A stretch of DNA of 6,419 nt, from the NCBI GenBank assembly GCA_009783975.1, contig WRCL01000114.1:1-6419 (forward strand). The letters run 5' to 3'. The stretch comes from Micrococcales bacterium. Lineage in GTDB: Bacteria > Actinomycetota > Actinomycetes > Actinomycetales > Cellulomonadaceae. Below are positions 5,200 to 6,419 of this stretch, one piece after another. How positions within the stretch are numbered: the stretch's first letter is position 1; every line of letters starts with the position of its first letter. The notes beneath the pieces were generated by a model that had not been told where the DNA came from, ran no database searches, and saw nothing but the letters and a program-made list of their open reading frames with translations. Both the position numbers and the translations under genes were made by a program.

Positions 5200-6419
5200 A
5201 TGTCGTACCCGTCGTACCCGCCGTACCCGTCGCCGCTGGACCCGTTCGCCCCTCCCCCGCGCAGGCGTGCCGGCCTTGTCTGGCTCGTCGCCGTCGCCGT
5301 GGTGGTCGTGCTCGTCGTGACGGGGTTCGTCGTCGTGGCTGTGCGGTCCACCCCACGGCCAGCCGCGAGCCCACCGTCGGCGCCGACGAGGACGGGCACG
5401 GCAGCGACCTCGTGGGTCCCACCGTGCGACGAGCAGGACGAAGACCGCGTCACCGGCCCCCACACCGGCAACGCCTCGGCCGGCGACCCCTACCTGTGCT
5501 GGGCCGGCGGGCTGGGCTACGACGCGTTGTCGTACGACGTGGCGGTGCGTGTCAACCCGACGACGGCGCATATCTCCGGGCACGCTGAGGTCGTCGTCCG
5601 CCTCACTGAGGCTGTTGACGCGGTCCACCTCGACCTGCTGCTGCCGGCGAGCGCCGTGACGGTCGACGGCACACCTGCGCGGTTCGTCCACGACGGGCTG
5701 GACCTGGCGGTGGACGTCGACGCGCGCGTGGGCGAGGAGGTGACCATCGGTGTGGACTACGCCGGGGTGCCGTCGATCGAGTCGATCATGGGCAACGCCG
5801 TGCACCACGAAGGCAACGAGCTGTTGCTGGCTGACCAGCCGGTCGGTGCGGTGACCTGGGTCCCGATGAACGCCCACCCCTCAGACCCGGCGCTGTTCCG
5901 CGCTGAGGTGTCCGTCCCGGCGGGGATGGAGGCGATCTCGGTCGGGCGTCTGGTCTCCCACGGCCCAGACCCCGGCGCACCAGGCCGTGACCTGTGGGTC
6001 TGGGAACCAGACGAACCGGTCATCGGGTACACCGTCATGCTCGCCGTGGGCCACTACGTCCTGGACGGGCCGCGCGAGGTCAAGGTCGGGGGGCGGACGG
6101 TGCAGTACCTCGCCGCAGCACCGGCGTCGCACGCCGACCCCCAGGCGACGCTCGACTGGCTGGGGCTGTCTGTGCGGGCCGCCGACGAGCTCACCCGGTT
6201 CGCCGGCGACTACCCGTTGTCGTCGTTGGGGGGTCTGGTCCCACCGATGTATGTCCCCTGGGCGCTGGAGACCCACGGCCGGCCTGTGTACACCTCCGGG
6301 TTCATGGACCAGGGCGAGGACCGGGTCATCACCCACGAGCTCGCGCACTTCTGGTTCGGTGACACCGTGACGCTCGCAGCCCAGCGCGACATCGTCATCA
6401 ACGAAGGTCTGGCCTCGTA
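5200..6419 (+). CDS. M1-family zinc metallopeptidase, membrane-anchored (cut by window edge)
   Basis: 406 codons are visible, and the gene runs off the right edge. Residues 1-23 are a Tyr-Pro-rich cytosolic tail ending in RRR. Residues 25-48 are a Val-rich signal anchor (GLVWLVAVAVVVVLVVTGF). A polar linker follows, with C76 and C100, a likely disulfide. Residues 105-290 match the beta-rich N-terminal domain of M1 peptidases, beginning LGYDALSYDVAV. The catalytic domain has HELAHFWFGD with zinc ligands H379 and H383 and catalytic E380. The third ligand is E402 in NEGLAS, giving HExxH-x18-E. ALETHGRP (355-362) stands where other M1 enzymes have GxMEN. The expected role is removal of N-terminal residues from peptides outside the membrane; the substrate is unknown. 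The start is uncertain: ATG at 5200 has a G-run only 1 nt upstream, and an in-frame ATG at 5191 adds MGG. The catalytic Tyr and C-terminal domain are off the window. Confidence 0.93.
   Translation, partial: MSYPSYPPYPSPLDPFAPPPRRRAGLVWLVAVAVVVVLVVTGFVVVAVRSTPRPAASPPSAPTRTGTAATSWVPPCDEQDEDRVTGPHTGNASAGDPYLCWAGGLGYDALSYDVAVRVNPTTAHISGHAEVVVRLTEAVDAVHLDLLLPASAVTVDGTPARFVHDGLDLAVDVDARVGEEVTIGVDYAGVPSIESIMGNAVHHEGNELLLADQPVGAVTWVPMNAHPSDPALFRAEVSVPAGMEAISVGRLVSHGPDPGAPGRDLWVWEPDEPVIGYTVMLAVGHYVLDGPREVKVGGRTVQYLAAAPASHADPQATLDWLGLSVRAADELTRFAGDYPLSSLGGLVPPMYVPWALETHGRPVYTSGFMDQGEDRVITHELAHFWFGDTVTLAAQRDIVINEGLAS
5203..5229 (+). repeat. Three tandem 9-bp units in the 5' end of the M1 peptidase gene
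   Basis: The units are TCGTACCCG, TCGTACCCG and CCGTACCCG. They encode SYP-SYP-PYP at residues 2-10 in the cytosolic tail. The period is a multiple of three, so copy-number change would alter tail length but keep the frame. Confidence 0.85.

Noticed and set aside
2892..5588. Plus-strand open frame of 898 codons antisense to the Hsp70-like gene
   Set aside because: It is a shadow of the real gene in GC-rich DNA. Its translation is low-complexity Ser/Thr/Pro/Arg with no domain, it has no ribosome binding site, and it crosses into the M1 gene in another frame.
1..6419. tRNA, rRNA, CRISPR array, insertion sequence or phage attachment site
   Set aside because: None of the expected signatures was seen by reading both strands. 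Short RNAs without clear structure could still be missed.

Overview
The window comes from a high-GC actinobacterium, probably a member of the Micrococcales. The assignment rests on the G/C-rich third codon positions, on TGA ending every complete gene, on the yceD-rpmF-rnc gene order, and on the style of the membrane-anchored proteins. The genus cannot be fixed from this sequence alone.

Positions 1-1202 (minus strand) hold a tight housekeeping operon: yceD (DUF177, 23S rRNA accumulation protein), rpmF (ribosomal protein L32, four-cysteine type) and rnc (RNase III, cut by the left edge). The genes are 1 and 10 nt apart. A sigma70-like promoter lies about 57 nt upstream of the yceD GTG start. 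Together the three genes serve ribosome production and rRNA processing.

Positions 1203-1369 are a divergent promoter region. From it a plus-strand gene runs to 2398. It encodes a 342-residue bitopic membrane protein with a short cytosolic helical domain resembling the variant leucine-rich repeat, a Pro-rich linker, one membrane span and an extracytoplasmic domain of the 'YGFSVTYP...NGDGR' type. Its promoter geometry predicts a leaderless mRNA.

Positions 2411-4999 (minus strand) converge on it with a 12-nt gap. They encode the most unusual protein here: an Hsp70 ATPase domain with no peptide-binding domain. In its place are a Pro-rich linker, one membrane span and a roughly 400-residue extracytoplasmic part. 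That part contains two cysteine-bearing repeats exactly 100 residues apart and a C-terminal helical region. All nine cysteines lie outside the membrane and none in the ATPase domain.

Positions 5000-5199 separate this gene from a divergent M1-family zinc metallopeptidase that starts at about 5200 and runs off the right edge. It has a Tyr-Pro-rich cytosolic tail, a signal anchor and a complete HExxH-x18-E zinc site.

The three right-hand genes all encode single-span proteins with Pro-rich cytosolic juxtamembrane segments. A link between them at the cell envelope is a reasonable hypothesis but is not shown by the sequence. No tRNA, rRNA, CRISPR array, insertion sequence or clear terminator was seen.
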